44,681 nucleotides of DNA. It comes from Desulfobacteraceae bacterium. Lineage in GTDB: Bacteria; Desulfobacterota; Desulfobacteria; Desulfobacterales; Desulfosalsimonadaceae. The position numbers were made by a program, and so were the translations under genes. How positions within the stretch are numbered: position 1 is the stretch's first letter; each line of letters begins with the position of its first letter. The stretch is from NCBI GenBank assembly GCA_003599885.1, contig QZKW01000001.1, positions 1 through 44,681 of the forward strand. Direction: 5' to 3'. The notes below the pieces were generated by a model. It saw nothing but the letters and a program-made list of their open reading frames with translations, did no database searches and had not been told where the DNA came from. Shown piece after piece: positions 1 to 8,836 of the stretch.

Positions 1-324
1 AGCATGTATTTTCATTAAAGTAAAGATATAGACAAAAATCGTGTGCCTACAGGTTTTGGAGGTTCCCGAAATCATAAGTAGCTGATATGATTGAACTCGG
101 CCTGAGAAAATGGACCATTTTAACCTGTTTTTCACTTACAAAAATCAAACGGCAGCTAAAGCCCCTATGTTTCATGATTTTTTTTGAAGAACCGCAACAA
201 GAAATATAATCAGGGCGGAAGTCCCTGAGCGTGTCGCTATGACAATTTCAGGACATAAGACCTGATCGGATTTGGCAGACACAATATCGTTATCAGCGGT
301 AAAATGCCATGCTTTGATATATTC
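1..324. other. gene-free left edge
   Basis: No convincing reading frame, RNA or hairpin with a T-run was seen here. The stretch lies downstream of the minus-strand ATPase gene that ends at 325 and probably separates it from a gene outside the window. Confidence 0.4.
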
Positions 325-1524
325 TTAAAAGTTCCACCAGGAATAGACAGCCGTATTTTTCTGATAAAGAGATCGGTTGCCGGCATATATCAATGCTGTC
401 GGCGCGGAAGGGTTGTTGGACAGGGTTTTCCAAAAATTCAACCCGTTAAAAAAATCTTTGGCGATGGTATGACCGGATTTGACCTCAATCGGTATGAGCC
501 GATTGCCCAAATCGATGATGATATCCAGTTCATGCCCTGTTGAATCGCGCCAGAAATAAAGATCCGGTTCATGTCCAGCATGAAGCCTTCTTTTTAATAA
601 TTCAGCGACAACATAATTTTCAAATATGGCTCCTCGGGAAGCGTTTAGAAGAAGATCTTCAGGGCTGCGGATTCTCAGCAAATAGCAAAGAAGGCCTGTA
701 TCGAGAAAATACAATTTTGGCGATTTTACAAGACGTTTGTTGAAATTCTGATAATGCGGACGCAACAAGGTGGTAATGAAACCGGTCTCAAGAACAGACA
801 ACCACCTTTTAGCTGTTGTATGGGTGATTCCGCAATCAACTGCCAGCGAACTTAAATTGAGAAGCTGCCCGACCCGTCCGGCGCATAAACCCATAAAACG
901 TCTGAAAGATTCGAGATCCCCGATATTTATCAAATCCCGGACATCTCTTTCTATGTATGTTTGCGTATAGTTCTTCAACCATTCCTGAGCGTCCAGATTC
1001 TTGTCATGAATTCGTGGATAAAAACCCCTGAACAAGTAATCAAAAAGCTTTTCATTTTCCGGTTCGGGTATTGACGAAATTTTCTGCCCTATATCTTCTA
1101 TTGGCGGATCAGGGAGTTGTCTCAGTTCATTAAGGGAAAACGGCATCAGATGGAAAACTGCGCATCTGCCGGCAAGGGTCTGGCTGATATTTTTCATTAA
1201 AAGGAAATTTTGAGAACCTGAAAGGATAAACTGCCCCGGTCTGTCAACTTCATCCACACGAGTCTGGATGTAAGAAAAGAAATCCGGTGTCCGTTGAACT
1301 TCATCAAGAATTACATTTTTTCCACTGAACTGAGTAAGAAAACCGCGAGGATCTTCACTCGCCAGTTGTCTCAGCTCCGGTTCCTCCAGTGAAACATATT
1401 CGTTATCCGGAAACAGCGCTCGAATGAGGGTGGTTTTTCCCGATTGCCTGGGGCCAGTAACGGTGATGACAGGATACTGTTCCGCTGCTTTCCTGATGTT
1501 TTTTTCAAGTAGTCTGGGGGTCAT
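325..1524 (-). CDS. AAA ATPase with DUF4143 domain
   Basis: This 399-residue protein has the layout of the AAA_14/DUF4143 family. An N-terminal P-loop (GPRQSGKT, residues 24-31) and Walker B (VILDEVQR, 71-78) are followed by a sensor-like ILSGSQNF stretch near residue 100. A helical middle part leads to a C-terminal domain with a restriction-nuclease-like signature (HELDIIID followed by IPIEVKSG). The length is typical for the family, which is widespread, usually encoded alone and of unknown cellular role. The gene stands alone, in the same orientation as the next ATPase but 224 bp from it. A 27-bp perfect palindrome lies 13 bp before the ATG, which suggests a repressor or self-regulation. 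The family call is firm; the function is unknown. Confidence 0.9.
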   Translation of the reverse strand: MTPRLLEKNIRKAAEQYPVITVTGPRQSGKTTLIRALFPDNEYVSLEEPELRQLASEDPRGFLTQFSGKNVILDEVQRTPDFFSYIQTRVDEVDRPGQFILSGSQNFLLMKNISQTLAGRCAVFHLMPFSLNELRQLPDPPIEDIGQKISSIPEPENEKLFDYLFRGFYPRIHDKNLDAQEWLKNYTQTYIERDVRDLINIGDLESFRRFMGLCAGRVGQLLNLSSLAVDCGITHTTAKRWLSVLETGFITTLLRPHYQNFNKRLVKSPKLYFLDTGLLCYLLRIRSPEDLLLNASRGAIFENYVVAELLKRRLHAGHEPDLYFWRDSTGHELDIIIDLGNRLIPIEVKSGHTIAKDFFNGLNFWKTLSNNPSAPTALIYAGNRSLYQKNTAVYSWWNF

Positions 1525-1536
1525 AGAAAATCCTTA

Positions 1537-1563
1537 CAATTTGAATATTTAATATTCAAATTG
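1537..1563. promoter_or_regulatory. 27-bp perfect palindrome upstream of the DUF4143 ATPase
   Basis: Two 13-base arms (CAATTTGAATATT and AATATTCAAATTG) are exact reverse complements around one central T. The site ends 13 bp before the start codon of the minus-strand ATPase. The position fits a dimeric repressor operator over the promoter or leader. That role is inferred; no regulator gene is adjacent. Confidence 0.55.
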
Positions 1564-1748
1564 AATAAAATCGATTCTTTTGTCAATATTAATTAAACCA
1601 GATTCGCTGCGCTCAAACATTTTACGGGTTTTTTAAGGCAAAGGTGGGCGGCATGAATAAGGGAGACCGAAGAATTTCTCCCGTTTCCCTCTGGCGTTTG
1701 AGGTATGGATGAATTGGACGTCCATATGGTGATTCATAGCCAGCCCTG

Positions 1749-2453
1749 CTATATCTCATTAACAAATTGATGATAAATTTTGTAATGCGATGTTTCTTTA
1801 AGATCAATGGGTTTGATTGAATGGCCGTCAAAGCAGAAAATTTCTGCTTGTTTGCATGACATGAGAATAGGGGAGTGGGTTGAAATAATGAATTGTGCAT
1901 CGTTGCGGCTTTTTTCATTTATTAAGGCAAGCAGATCCAGTTGTGTGCCGGGGGACAGCGCTGCTTCCGGTTCATCCAGAAAATAGAGTCCTTTGCGGCC
2001 ATACATGGACCTGAAATAGGCCATGGTCGATTGTCCATGGGACTGGGTCAACAACGATTTCCCGCCATAATATTCCAGAATGCCGGGACTGTTGACGGCC
2101 CATTCATCCACCAGTTGAGAAAAATTCCGGAACAGTTCAGGGGAAAAAAAGGAGCCTGTCGCCGATCCGTTCACCCATTGAATATCCAGCGCAAGTTGAA
2201 GTTTGTCCTTAAATGGATTTGCTTCATAGCGGGTCCGGCTAACGCCCTCCCAGATATAAATATCGCACCTCTCGCAGATGGCTTTGAGAAGTGTGGACTT
2301 ACCAGTGCCGTTTTCTCCCGTAAAAATTGTGACTGGCGTTTTCAGCTCAAGCACATCGGTGTTCTGGAGGATTGAAAGATGAAACGGGTAAACCTTTTTT
2401 GATGGGAATCGATTGTGATTGATGGTAATTTTATTTATATACATAAGTAACAT
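1749..2453 (-). CDS. ABC/SMC-type AAA family ATPase
   Basis: This compact 234-residue protein has one complete ABC-type ATPase set: Walker A GENGTGKS (46-53), a degenerate signature SHGQS (138-142), Walker B FLDEPEAALSP (158-168) and an H-switch in STHSP (191-195). There is no membrane domain, so it is a soluble ATPase of the AAA_21 / OLD-like predicted ATPase group rather than a transporter subunit. Such stand-alone ATPases occur in defence and DNA-repair settings, but no partner nuclease is adjacent. The ATG at 2444 is an alternative start three codons in; neither has a clear ribosome-binding site. Its biological role cannot be read from the sequence. Confidence 0.85.
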   Translation of the reverse strand: MLLMYINKITINHNRFPSKKVYPFHLSILQNTDVLELKTPVTIFTGENGTGKSTLLKAICERCDIYIWEGVSRTRYEANPFKDKLQLALDIQWVNGSATGSFFSPELFRNFSQLVDEWAVNSPGILEYYGGKSLLTQSHGQSTMAYFRSMYGRKGLYFLDEPEAALSPGTQLDLLALINEKSRNDAQFIISTHSPILMSCKQAEIFCFDGHSIKPIDLKETSHYKIYHQFVNEI

Positions 2454-2607
2454 GCCGGTTTCGGGGTTTGATATTCAATTTATGACGAGTTGAATCTCGC
2501 TGTTCGTTTTTTTACTTAAACCCATAATGCAGAAATTTCAAATCATGTCTAAAAAAAATAACCCCCTGGATGATGGGATAAAAATTAAGACGTTGAAAAA
2601 GGCTTGA

Positions 2608-3438
2608 ATGATGCAAGATAAAAGAAGTTACCAAAAATCCTTTATAATGGATATGGACGGCGTTGTTTATACCGGTTCAAAATTAATTTCCGGAGCGAAA
2701 GAATTCGTAGGCAGGCTGATGCAGGGAAATTACAAATTTTTATTTTTAACCAATAACTCTTATCATACCCGTTTTGAACTCCGAGACCGCCTCCTGAATA
2801 TGGGAATAGAAGTCGATGATGATTGTTTCTATACCTCGGCCATGGCCACCGCAAGTTTTCTCAAGGTGCAACGGGTAAACAGTTGCTCCGCGTATGTAAT
2901 TGGCGGCAAAGGCCTTCTGGAGGAACTTGAAAATGCCAATATTGAAATAACCTCTAAAAAACCTGATTACGTCATCATTGGTGAAACCGAGGAATATGAT
3001 TACGCCAGAATCGTGGAAGCAACCCTGCTGGTCCAGGAAGGCGCAAAGTTTCTTGCCACCAATCCGGATTTAACAGGCCCCAGCCTTCGAGGCCCAGTGC
3101 CTGCTTGTGGAGCGCTGGTAGCTCCCATTGAAAAAGTGACCGGGGTTTCTCCCTATTTTCTGGGGAAGCCCAACCCGGTCATGATGTTTCTTGCGCGTAA
3201 AAAATTAGGGGTGCATTCAGCCAATTGCTTCATGATTGGGGACAGAATGGATACGGATATTATGGGTGGCCTGGAATCCGGAATGACCACCTGCTTGGTG
3301 TTGTCCGGCGTAACGGATAGGGAGACGATGAACCGGTTTCCCTACCAGCCGGATTATATATTTAATCATCTGGGAGAAATTGATCCGGATACCATTTTAT
3401 CCAGAAGAGACAGAGTGGAGAATGACGTTCAAATGTAA
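2608..3438 (+). CDS. HAD-IIA family hydrolase (NagD-like)
   Basis: This 276-residue HAD phosphatase carries the N-terminal nucleophile motif DMDG (15-18), motif II LTNNS, a GKPNP motif providing the conserved lysine, and the acidic C-terminal motif GDRMDTDI. The cap region between motifs II and III is the C2 type of the NagD / p-nitrophenylphosphatase group, which dephosphorylates nucleotides or sugar phosphates. The true substrate cannot be told. The gene stands alone, with the ATPase behind it divergent and a convergent membrane-protein gene ahead. The start is the first ATG; the next codon is also ATG. Confidence 0.88.
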   Translation: MMQDKRSYQKSFIMDMDGVVYTGSKLISGAKEFVGRLMQGNYKFLFLTNNSYHTRFELRDRLLNMGIEVDDDCFYTSAMATASFLKVQRVNSCSAYVIGGKGLLEELENANIEITSKKPDYVIIGETEEYDYARIVEATLLVQEGAKFLATNPDLTGPSLRGPVPACGALVAPIEKVTGVSPYFLGKPNPVMMFLARKKLGVHSANCFMIGDRMDTDIMGGLESGMTTCLVLSGVTDRETMNRFPYQPDYIFNHLGEIDPDTILSRRDRVENDVQM

Positions 3439-3515
3439 TACAGACGGATCACTGCAATTCCTCCATTATTATTAAGAAGTTTCTCAGGTGCATCCTGTTC
3501 TGCCTTAATACTTTA

Positions 3516-3959
3516 TTATTTTCTCATATTTTTGTATAAACCTATTAAAATCGTGACACTGACAGTCAATGTAGCAACTGATAATGAAATGAGTAAAAAG
3601 GTAACAATCCCTTCTACTAAAGGAGCCCCTTCCTGGCCATTTGCAGCAACTGTCAACATTTTTCCTGCATTAAAAATTGCTGCTATGAGCATCCCAAGCC
3701 AATTAGCAAAAGTTCCATAGATGGTTAACCAAAATGTGATTTTAAGCCATTTGCTGGACAAATCCACTTTATGCCAAATTAATCCAATAATCATCAGCAG
3801 CATACCATTCAAAACGCCTTCGATATGACTTGATAACCCCATTCTTGGATTAGCGAACATAGGAACGAATAAACCGACTATCAATCCAAGAAAAAAAAGA
3901 AAAACACCCCCAAAGATTAGCTTATTAGATTGATCTTTCTTCAAATTTGAATGTTCCAT
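3516..3959 (-). CDS. HabA/StyC-like membrane isomerase (hydroxylaminobenzene mutase / styrene-oxide isomerase family)
   Basis: This 147-residue protein has four hydrophobic segments (about 15-35, 45-62, 70-95 and 113-140). The stretch ANPRMGLSSHIEGVLNG after the first segment is the hallmark of the HabA/StyC family of small membrane isomerases, and YGTFANWLG in the third segment also fits. Family members rearrange hydroxylaminobenzenes to aminophenols, or styrene oxide to phenylacetaldehyde. A GAAAGGAAA sequence precedes the ATG. No aromatic-degradation genes are nearby, so the substrate is open. Family call fairly sure, reaction uncertain. Confidence 0.75.
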   Translation of the reverse strand: MEHSNLKKDQSNKLIFGGVFLFFLGLIVGLFVPMFANPRMGLSSHIEGVLNGMLLMIIGLIWHKVDLSSKWLKITFWLTIYGTFANWLGMLIAAIFNAGKMLTVAANGQEGAPLVEGIVTFLLISLSVATLTVSVTILIGLYKNMRK

Positions 3960-4273
3960 TTTCTAATTTCCTTTCATTCCATTTTGTAGGATCTGAGGTG
4001 GACGAATGCCGGCCGCACACCGGGCATTTTAAACCATTCAATCAGAATGTTTCATTCTCTTTCTCTTTGTTAAAAAAAATTTACTTGAATCCTTGTCACC
4101 GTTACAAAAGGCTTGTAAATTCTAACCTATGCATTTCTTTCATTTTAAATAATCGCCCATTGGATATAAAATCCCCCTGAAATCCGCACCCCCAAGATAC
4201 CTATTGGGAGATTCCCAAAGTTTTGCTATTATAACCCGTCTTTCCGGTAAATCCATCTTTTAATCGGGATACT

Positions 4274-4450
4274 GAAACGGCTAAAAAATCGTATCCGTTA
4301 TCCAAGGTCTACGGGCTCCTTGAGCCGGGACCCGTGGTGCTGGTCTCCACCCAGGGAAAAACCGGACCAGACATCAACAAATCTGAGGTTTTTGCACTGA
4401 CACCCGGAAAAGCGAAACTCGTTCAAGCACCTTTGATCGATGAATGTTGA
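4274..4450 (+). pseudogene. remnant of a flavin reductase family gene
   Basis: One frame reads KKSYPLSKVYGLLEPGPVVL, then VSTQGKTGPDIN, then jumps to SEVFALTPGKAKLVQAPLIDEC and a TGA. The first part matches the N-terminus and the last part the middle of DIM6/NTAB-type flavin reductases. The segment between them, which should hold the flavin-binding core, is missing. There is no ATG at the expected place (the codon is GCT) and the C-terminal third is gone. The best reading is a gene decayed by internal deletion and loss of start, inside an otherwise gene-free 600-bp gap. It lies upstream of the TrhA gene. Confidence 0.5.
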
Positions 4451-4563
4451 TGGAAGGGGCTTGATAAAGCTTTCGATATTGACTGCAGGGCAAGGCGGCA
4501 GGTAATTCAACTGTTTACCCTTCAATCACCTGAGAATTTCAGGCATCTTATCGCAGGATAAAA

Positions 4564-5181
4564 ATGTATAAAGGGGAATGGTTTAACAGTATCAGCCATA
4601 TGATTGGAGCGGCATTAGCGCTCGCCGGACTGGTGGTGTTGGTTGTTATCGCCGCGCGCCAGGGCGATCCATGGAAGATCGTCAGTTTCAGTGTTTACGG
4701 CACTACTCTGTTATTGCTTTATTCTTTTTCAACCATTTATCATAGCACACAGGGACAAGCAAAAAAGATATTCCGAAAATTTGATCATCTCGCGATTTAT
4801 CTTCTGATTGCCGGCAGCTATACGCCTTTTACACTGATAACGCTTCGTGGCGCCTGGGGCTGGTCAATCTTTGGAGCGGTCTGGAGCCTTGCGATACTGG
4901 GGATCGTTGTGGATTCGATGCCTCGAAAAGGCACACGCATTCTACCGGTCGTTATTTATGTCCTCATGGGCTGGTGCATTCTAATCGCGTTAAAGCCTTT
5001 GCTGCAGGCGATGCCTTTAACAGGTTTCTTTTGGCTCCTCGCGGGAGGACTATTCTATACATTTGGCATTATTTTTTATTCACTGGATGAGCGTATGCGT
5101 CATTCTCACGGCATCTGGCATTTATTCGTCCTGGCGGGCAGCCTCAGCCACTATTTCACAGTTCTTTTTTATGTCATTTAA
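4564..5181 (+). CDS. hemolysin III / TrhA family (PAQR) membrane protein
   Basis: This 205-residue protein has seven hydrophobic segments and the conserved polar residues of the PAQR superfamily: NSISHMIGA near the N-terminus, SFSTIYHS after the second segment, and HSHGIWHLF plus SLSHYF in the last segments. The serine, histidines and aspartates form the putative metal-dependent hydrolase site. The length is standard for bacterial TrhA/YqfA, which in E. coli has been tied to membrane energy state and fluidity. An AGGA lies just before the ATG. It is followed 48 bp later by the PEBP gene in the same direction. Despite the family name, haemolytic activity should not be assumed. Confidence 0.88.
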   Translation: MYKGEWFNSISHMIGAALALAGLVVLVVIAARQGDPWKIVSFSVYGTTLLLLYSFSTIYHSTQGQAKKIFRKFDHLAIYLLIAGSYTPFTLITLRGAWGWSIFGAVWSLAILGIVVDSMPRKGTRILPVVIYVLMGWCILIALKPLLQAMPLTGFFWLLAGGLFYTFGIIFYSLDERMRHSHGIWHLFVLAGSLSHYFTVLFYVI

Positions 5182-5229
5182 AAAAATGCAAATATCGCTC
5201 ATTGCAACCTGATCATCAATGAGAATAAT

Positions 5230-5781
5230 ATGAAATCATTATATATTGCATTTATTTTCGTTTTATCAGGAGCCTTATTAACATTCGCTAATTTGCAACA
5301 GGAGGTTTGTGAAGCCATGGAATTAACATCACTGAATTTTGAAAATCAGAAAGCAATTCCCGGAAAATTTACCTGTGACGGAGAAGATATTTCCCCGGCC
5401 CTTCAATGGAAAGGCGCCCCGGATGGCACCAGAAGCTTTGCCCTGATTGCGGATGATCCGGATGCGCCGGACCCGGCCAATCCCAAAATGACCTGGGTTC
5501 ACTGGGTGCTTTACAATATTCCGGCATCTATCACTTCGCTGCCGGAAGGTGGTTCTGTAAAGGGCCTGCCCGAAGGAGTTTTAAATGGATTAAATGACTG
5601 GAAACGGACCGGATACGGCGGCCCCTGTCCACCAGTTGGCTCTCACCGGTATTTTCATAAGCTGTATGCTCTGAACATCATGCTCCCAGATCTTAAAAAC
5701 CCCACCAAAAAACAATTGGAGAAAGCAATGGAGGGGCATATTTTGAAAAAGGCGGAGCTTGTGGGTTTATATCATCGGTGA
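5230..5781 (+). CDS. YbhB/YbcL family PEBP-like protein, probable signal peptide
   Basis: This 183-residue protein belongs to the phosphatidylethanolamine-binding-protein-like YbhB/YbcL family (Raf kinase inhibitor-like). The ligand-pocket motifs DPDAPDP followed by MTWVHWVLYNIP (about 77-98) and GYGGPCPPVGSHRYFHKLYA (about 121-140) are intact. From this start the first 25 residues form a signal peptide, implying export. A second in-frame ATG at 5317 has a much better Shine-Dalgarno (AGGAGG at 5300-5305) and would give a 154-residue cytoplasmic form. The gene converges on dnaE2 with a 21-bp gap. The physiological ligand is unknown for the family. Confidence 0.9.
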   Translation: MKSLYIAFIFVLSGALLTFANLQQEVCEAMELTSLNFENQKAIPGKFTCDGEDISPALQWKGAPDGTRSFALIADDPDAPDPANPKMTWVHWVLYNIPASITSLPEGGSVKGLPEGVLNGLNDWKRTGYGGPCPPVGSHRYFHKLYALNIMLPDLKNPTKKQLEKAMEGHILKKAELVGLYHR

Positions 5782-5802
5782 TGCTGATTCAAGGCGGAAC
5801 CG

Positions 5803-8800
5803 TTACGAAGATGCAGAACACCATATTCCCATGCCCGGTTTTATCCAATCAACAGTCAATGTAATCGCTCCCCAGTTTTCTTCCACTTTCCCGGAAATTA
5901 AATACGGCCGACCATAATCCAATACATTACAGAATTGATGATAAACTCTTGGAAAAAATGTGGTTTCAACAATGCCGGTCTCGTCTTCAAACGTGATGAA
6001 TTTCATGGGATCGCCTTTTTTGCTCAGCACGGTTTTGCCGGTAATCAGCCAACCGGCAATTTGAATTCGGCGGCCAAGATATTGACCGATATTTTTGCAT
6101 TTGATGATGTTTTGCTTTTGTAATTGATCATCAAACAATGTCATGGGGTGCCGGTCGCATAAAAATCCCAGAATCCTGAATTCCTGTCGCAGTTGTTCAC
6201 GCGTATCATCTTTCGGCAGAGGCGGTATATTTTGCATGGCCCTGGAAACAGGGCTTTCAAACAGGGAGAGATTGGTGTTTTTTCTGGACCGGGTTTTTTG
6301 CCATGCCGCAAAATTCCATGTCAGCATGGCGTGATGTTTTCCGGGATAAAATCCATCCAGCGCACCGCTGTGGATTAATGCTCTGGCCTCGAATTCATCC
6401 GGCTGGACCCGATTCAAAAAATCGGTAAAATTTTTAAAATTTGTTTTTCCCCGTTCCATGAGGATTTGCGCCATGGTATTGGCGGACAAACCTTTAATGG
6501 ATAAAAACCCCACTCGCATGAAACGATCTTTGCCGGTCCAGCGAATCTGGCTCTCATTGACATCCGGAGGCAGGATGGTAATACCCATGCGTCTGGCTTC
6601 AGAAACATAGGCAAAGACGGAATAAAATCCCCCCTGGTTGCTTATGACAGCGGCCATAAATTCCGCCGGAAAATGTACCTTCAGGTATGCCGCCTGAAAC
6701 GATACCCTGGCATAAGAGGCGCTGTGGGGTTTGCAAAAGGAATAGCCGTTGAAACTCATGATCATGCGCCAGATTTGTTCGATCTGGTCATCGTTGACGC
6801 CTTTTTCACGAGCACCCTGTATGAACCGGTCCAGATAATCCCGTAACTGAAGCTCCTTGTCTTTTTTGGACATGATTTTCCGCAACCCGTCCGCCTCGGC
6901 ATGGGAAAATCCCGCCAAAGCCACGGCCACTCGTGACACATCCTCCTGATACACCATCAGGCCCAGGGTTCCGTCCAGCACATCTCTCATTAACGGATGG
7001 ATGGGCTCCCATGTCCCGCCGTGAAGTCTTCGGATATACTCCTGGATGACATCGTTGGCTGCCGGCCGGATAATGGAGGAATGAATGGTGAGATGTTCAA
7101 AATCCCCAACTCCGGTTTTTTGCTGCAACAGGCGCATGGCCGGGCTTTCAATATAAAAACACCCCATGGTTTGACCCTGAGAAATAACCTGCTGAGTGGG
7201 AATATCATCTTCCGGTTCCCAATGCTGCTCATTAAATTCAATCCTGTTTTCGTGGATATTGGTGATGGCGTCCCGGATCACCCCCAGGCTTCGGTTGCCT
7301 AAAAGATCAATTTTCACCAGCCCGGCGTCTTCAGCAGCGTCCTTTTCCCATTGAATGATCGGCACGCCTTTGGGCGCTGTCTGGACCGGCACATAGGTGT
7401 CGATTCGTTCCGGCGTGATCACAACACCTCCGGGGTGGACCGAAAGATATCGCGGCAGACCGATAATGCGCTGGGCAATTGACAAAATTTTCGGCCAGGG
7501 TTCGGGAAAACCCACATCCCGCATCTGGGGCAGGGCAGCGATACTTTCAATAAGGGAGGTCTCGGATTCTTCCGCATGCCAGAACATAGGCAGGCGTTTT
7601 ACTGTTCGGTTGATCTCGCCATCGGTCAGGCCAAAGACTTTGGCGGTTTCACGCAAGGCCATGCGCGGCTGAAAACACACATGATTGCACACCATGGCGG
7701 CATGGCCTTTATTTCGAGACAGCACTTTTTCGATCACAAATTCCCGCTCATCCCAGGCAAAATCTACATCAATATCCGGCGGGTCTTTACGGCCGGGGTT
7801 TAAAAACCGCTCAAAATACAGGTTGTGCTTGATGGGACAGACATTGGTGATGCCGAGGCAATAGGCAACCAAGGAGGCCGCCCCGGACCCCCGGCCGCAG
7901 GTGCGGGGGCTTTCGGCAACAATGTCCGCCACCGTCAAAAAATAAGCGGCAAATCCCATTTGAGTGATGGTTTTTAACTCATGCTCCAGCCGGTCCACCA
8001 CCACTTCGGATACATCCCCATAACGATTCCGTGCGCCTTCATATGCTTCCTGGCGCAGCCGTGCGGCAGTTTGCGCGGGTGTAAGGTTTTCATAAGACGG
8101 GAATACCAGGCCAAAATCAGGCCGAGTAAAATTGAGGCGTTCCGCAAGGGCATGGGTATTTAAAATAGCTTCAGGGCAAACCGCGAACCGCTGTTGATAA
8201 TCTTCCGGCGATGCCAGAAACGCATCGGCAGGAGCCGTGTCACCCGGTTTCAGCCGGGAAAGCGAGGTGTTGCCGTCGACGGCCCGCAATACCCGATGAA
8301 CGGCAAAATCATCCGGATGAATAAAAAAGCTGCCGGGGGTGGCCACAACCGAAACCCCCAGCCGTTTTGCAGCTTGACGCAAGGGATGGGTAATTGAAAG
8401 CGGATGACGGGGCAGGGCGGCAAAAACATCCACTCCGGCCTCATGCATTGCTGAAAGCAATTCCGGGTTTGAGGTGAGCACACTTAGGCCTTTGGAAAGG
8501 GAACTAATGGATGATTTCAGATCAAAATCAACATCTGTGTGGCGAAGGGTCAGGATACGGCAGAGATGCCCATATCCTTCCCTGTTTTTTACCAGACAGA
8601 TTGCGCGATGGGCAGTTTGCTTGTCCGTGACCTCAGCGCCGATAATCGGTCGGATGCCTTCCCGCTCGCAAGCATTCAGGAAAGGCCAGAGGCAATAAAG
8701 ATTATCCGTGTCCGTGAGGGCAAGATGCGTATAACCGAGTTCACGGGCATGTCGGCACAGGTTTTTGACCGGGGTGGTTCCCCACATCAGGGAATAAGCA

Positions 8801-8829
8801 GACCGGACTGTCAGGGGAATCACGAGCAA
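5803..8829 (-). CDS. dnaE2: DnaE2/ImuC-type error-prone DNA polymerase III alpha subunit
   Basis: This 1008-residue C-family polymerase has an N-terminal PHP domain (about 1-200), a polymerase core with RGSGAAS (313-319) and the catalytic pair in PDIDVDF (351-357). A third likely catalytic Asp lies in KIDLLG, and a helix-hairpin-helix region and a C-terminal OB fold (about 900-990) follow. Its length fits DnaE2/ImuC better than replicative DnaE1 (about 1150). PHP metal ligands are altered: the usual HSxYS start is RSAYS (10-14) and TDH/TDR is TDTD (40-43), so proofreading by PHP is unlikely. It is the last gene of the lexA operon, 7 bp behind the Y-family polymerase gene. That pairing and the SOS context point to translesion synthesis. 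Confidence 0.9.
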   Translation of the reverse strand: MLVIPLTVRSAYSLMWGTTPVKNLCRHARELGYTHLALTDTDNLYCLWPFLNACEREGIRPIIGAEVTDKQTAHRAICLVKNREGYGHLCRILTLRHTDVDFDLKSSISSLSKGLSVLTSNPELLSAMHEAGVDVFAALPRHPLSITHPLRQAAKRLGVSVVATPGSFFIHPDDFAVHRVLRAVDGNTSLSRLKPGDTAPADAFLASPEDYQQRFAVCPEAILNTHALAERLNFTRPDFGLVFPSYENLTPAQTAARLRQEAYEGARNRYGDVSEVVVDRLEHELKTITQMGFAAYFLTVADIVAESPRTCGRGSGAASLVAYCLGITNVCPIKHNLYFERFLNPGRKDPPDIDVDFAWDEREFVIEKVLSRNKGHAAMVCNHVCFQPRMALRETAKVFGLTDGEINRTVKRLPMFWHAEESETSLIESIAALPQMRDVGFPEPWPKILSIAQRIIGLPRYLSVHPGGVVITPERIDTYVPVQTAPKGVPIIQWEKDAAEDAGLVKIDLLGNRSLGVIRDAITNIHENRIEFNEQHWEPEDDIPTQQVISQGQTMGCFYIESPAMRLLQQKTGVGDFEHLTIHSSIIRPAANDVIQEYIRRLHGGTWEPIHPLMRDVLDGTLGLMVYQEDVSRVAVALAGFSHAEADGLRKIMSKKDKELQLRDYLDRFIQGAREKGVNDDQIEQIWRMIMSFNGYSFCKPHSASYARVSFQAAYLKVHFPAEFMAAVISNQGGFYSVFAYVSEARRMGITILPPDVNESQIRWTGKDRFMRVGFLSIKGLSANTMAQILMERGKTNFKNFTDFLNRVQPDEFEARALIHSGALDGFYPGKHHAMLTWNFAAWQKTRSRKNTNLSLFESPVSRAMQNIPPLPKDDTREQLRQEFRILGFLCDRHPMTLFDDQLQKQNIIKCKNIGQYLGRRIQIAGWLITGKTVLSKKGDPMKFITFEDETGIVETTFFPRVYHQFCNVLDYGRPYLISGKVEENWGAITLTVDWIKPGMGIWCSASS

Positions 8830-8836
8830 TTATTCC

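Noticed and set aside
4298-4525. Minus-strand 75-residue frame in the gap before the TrhA gene
   Set aside because: It is antisense to the flavin reductase remnant, which has clear family similarity on the plus strand.
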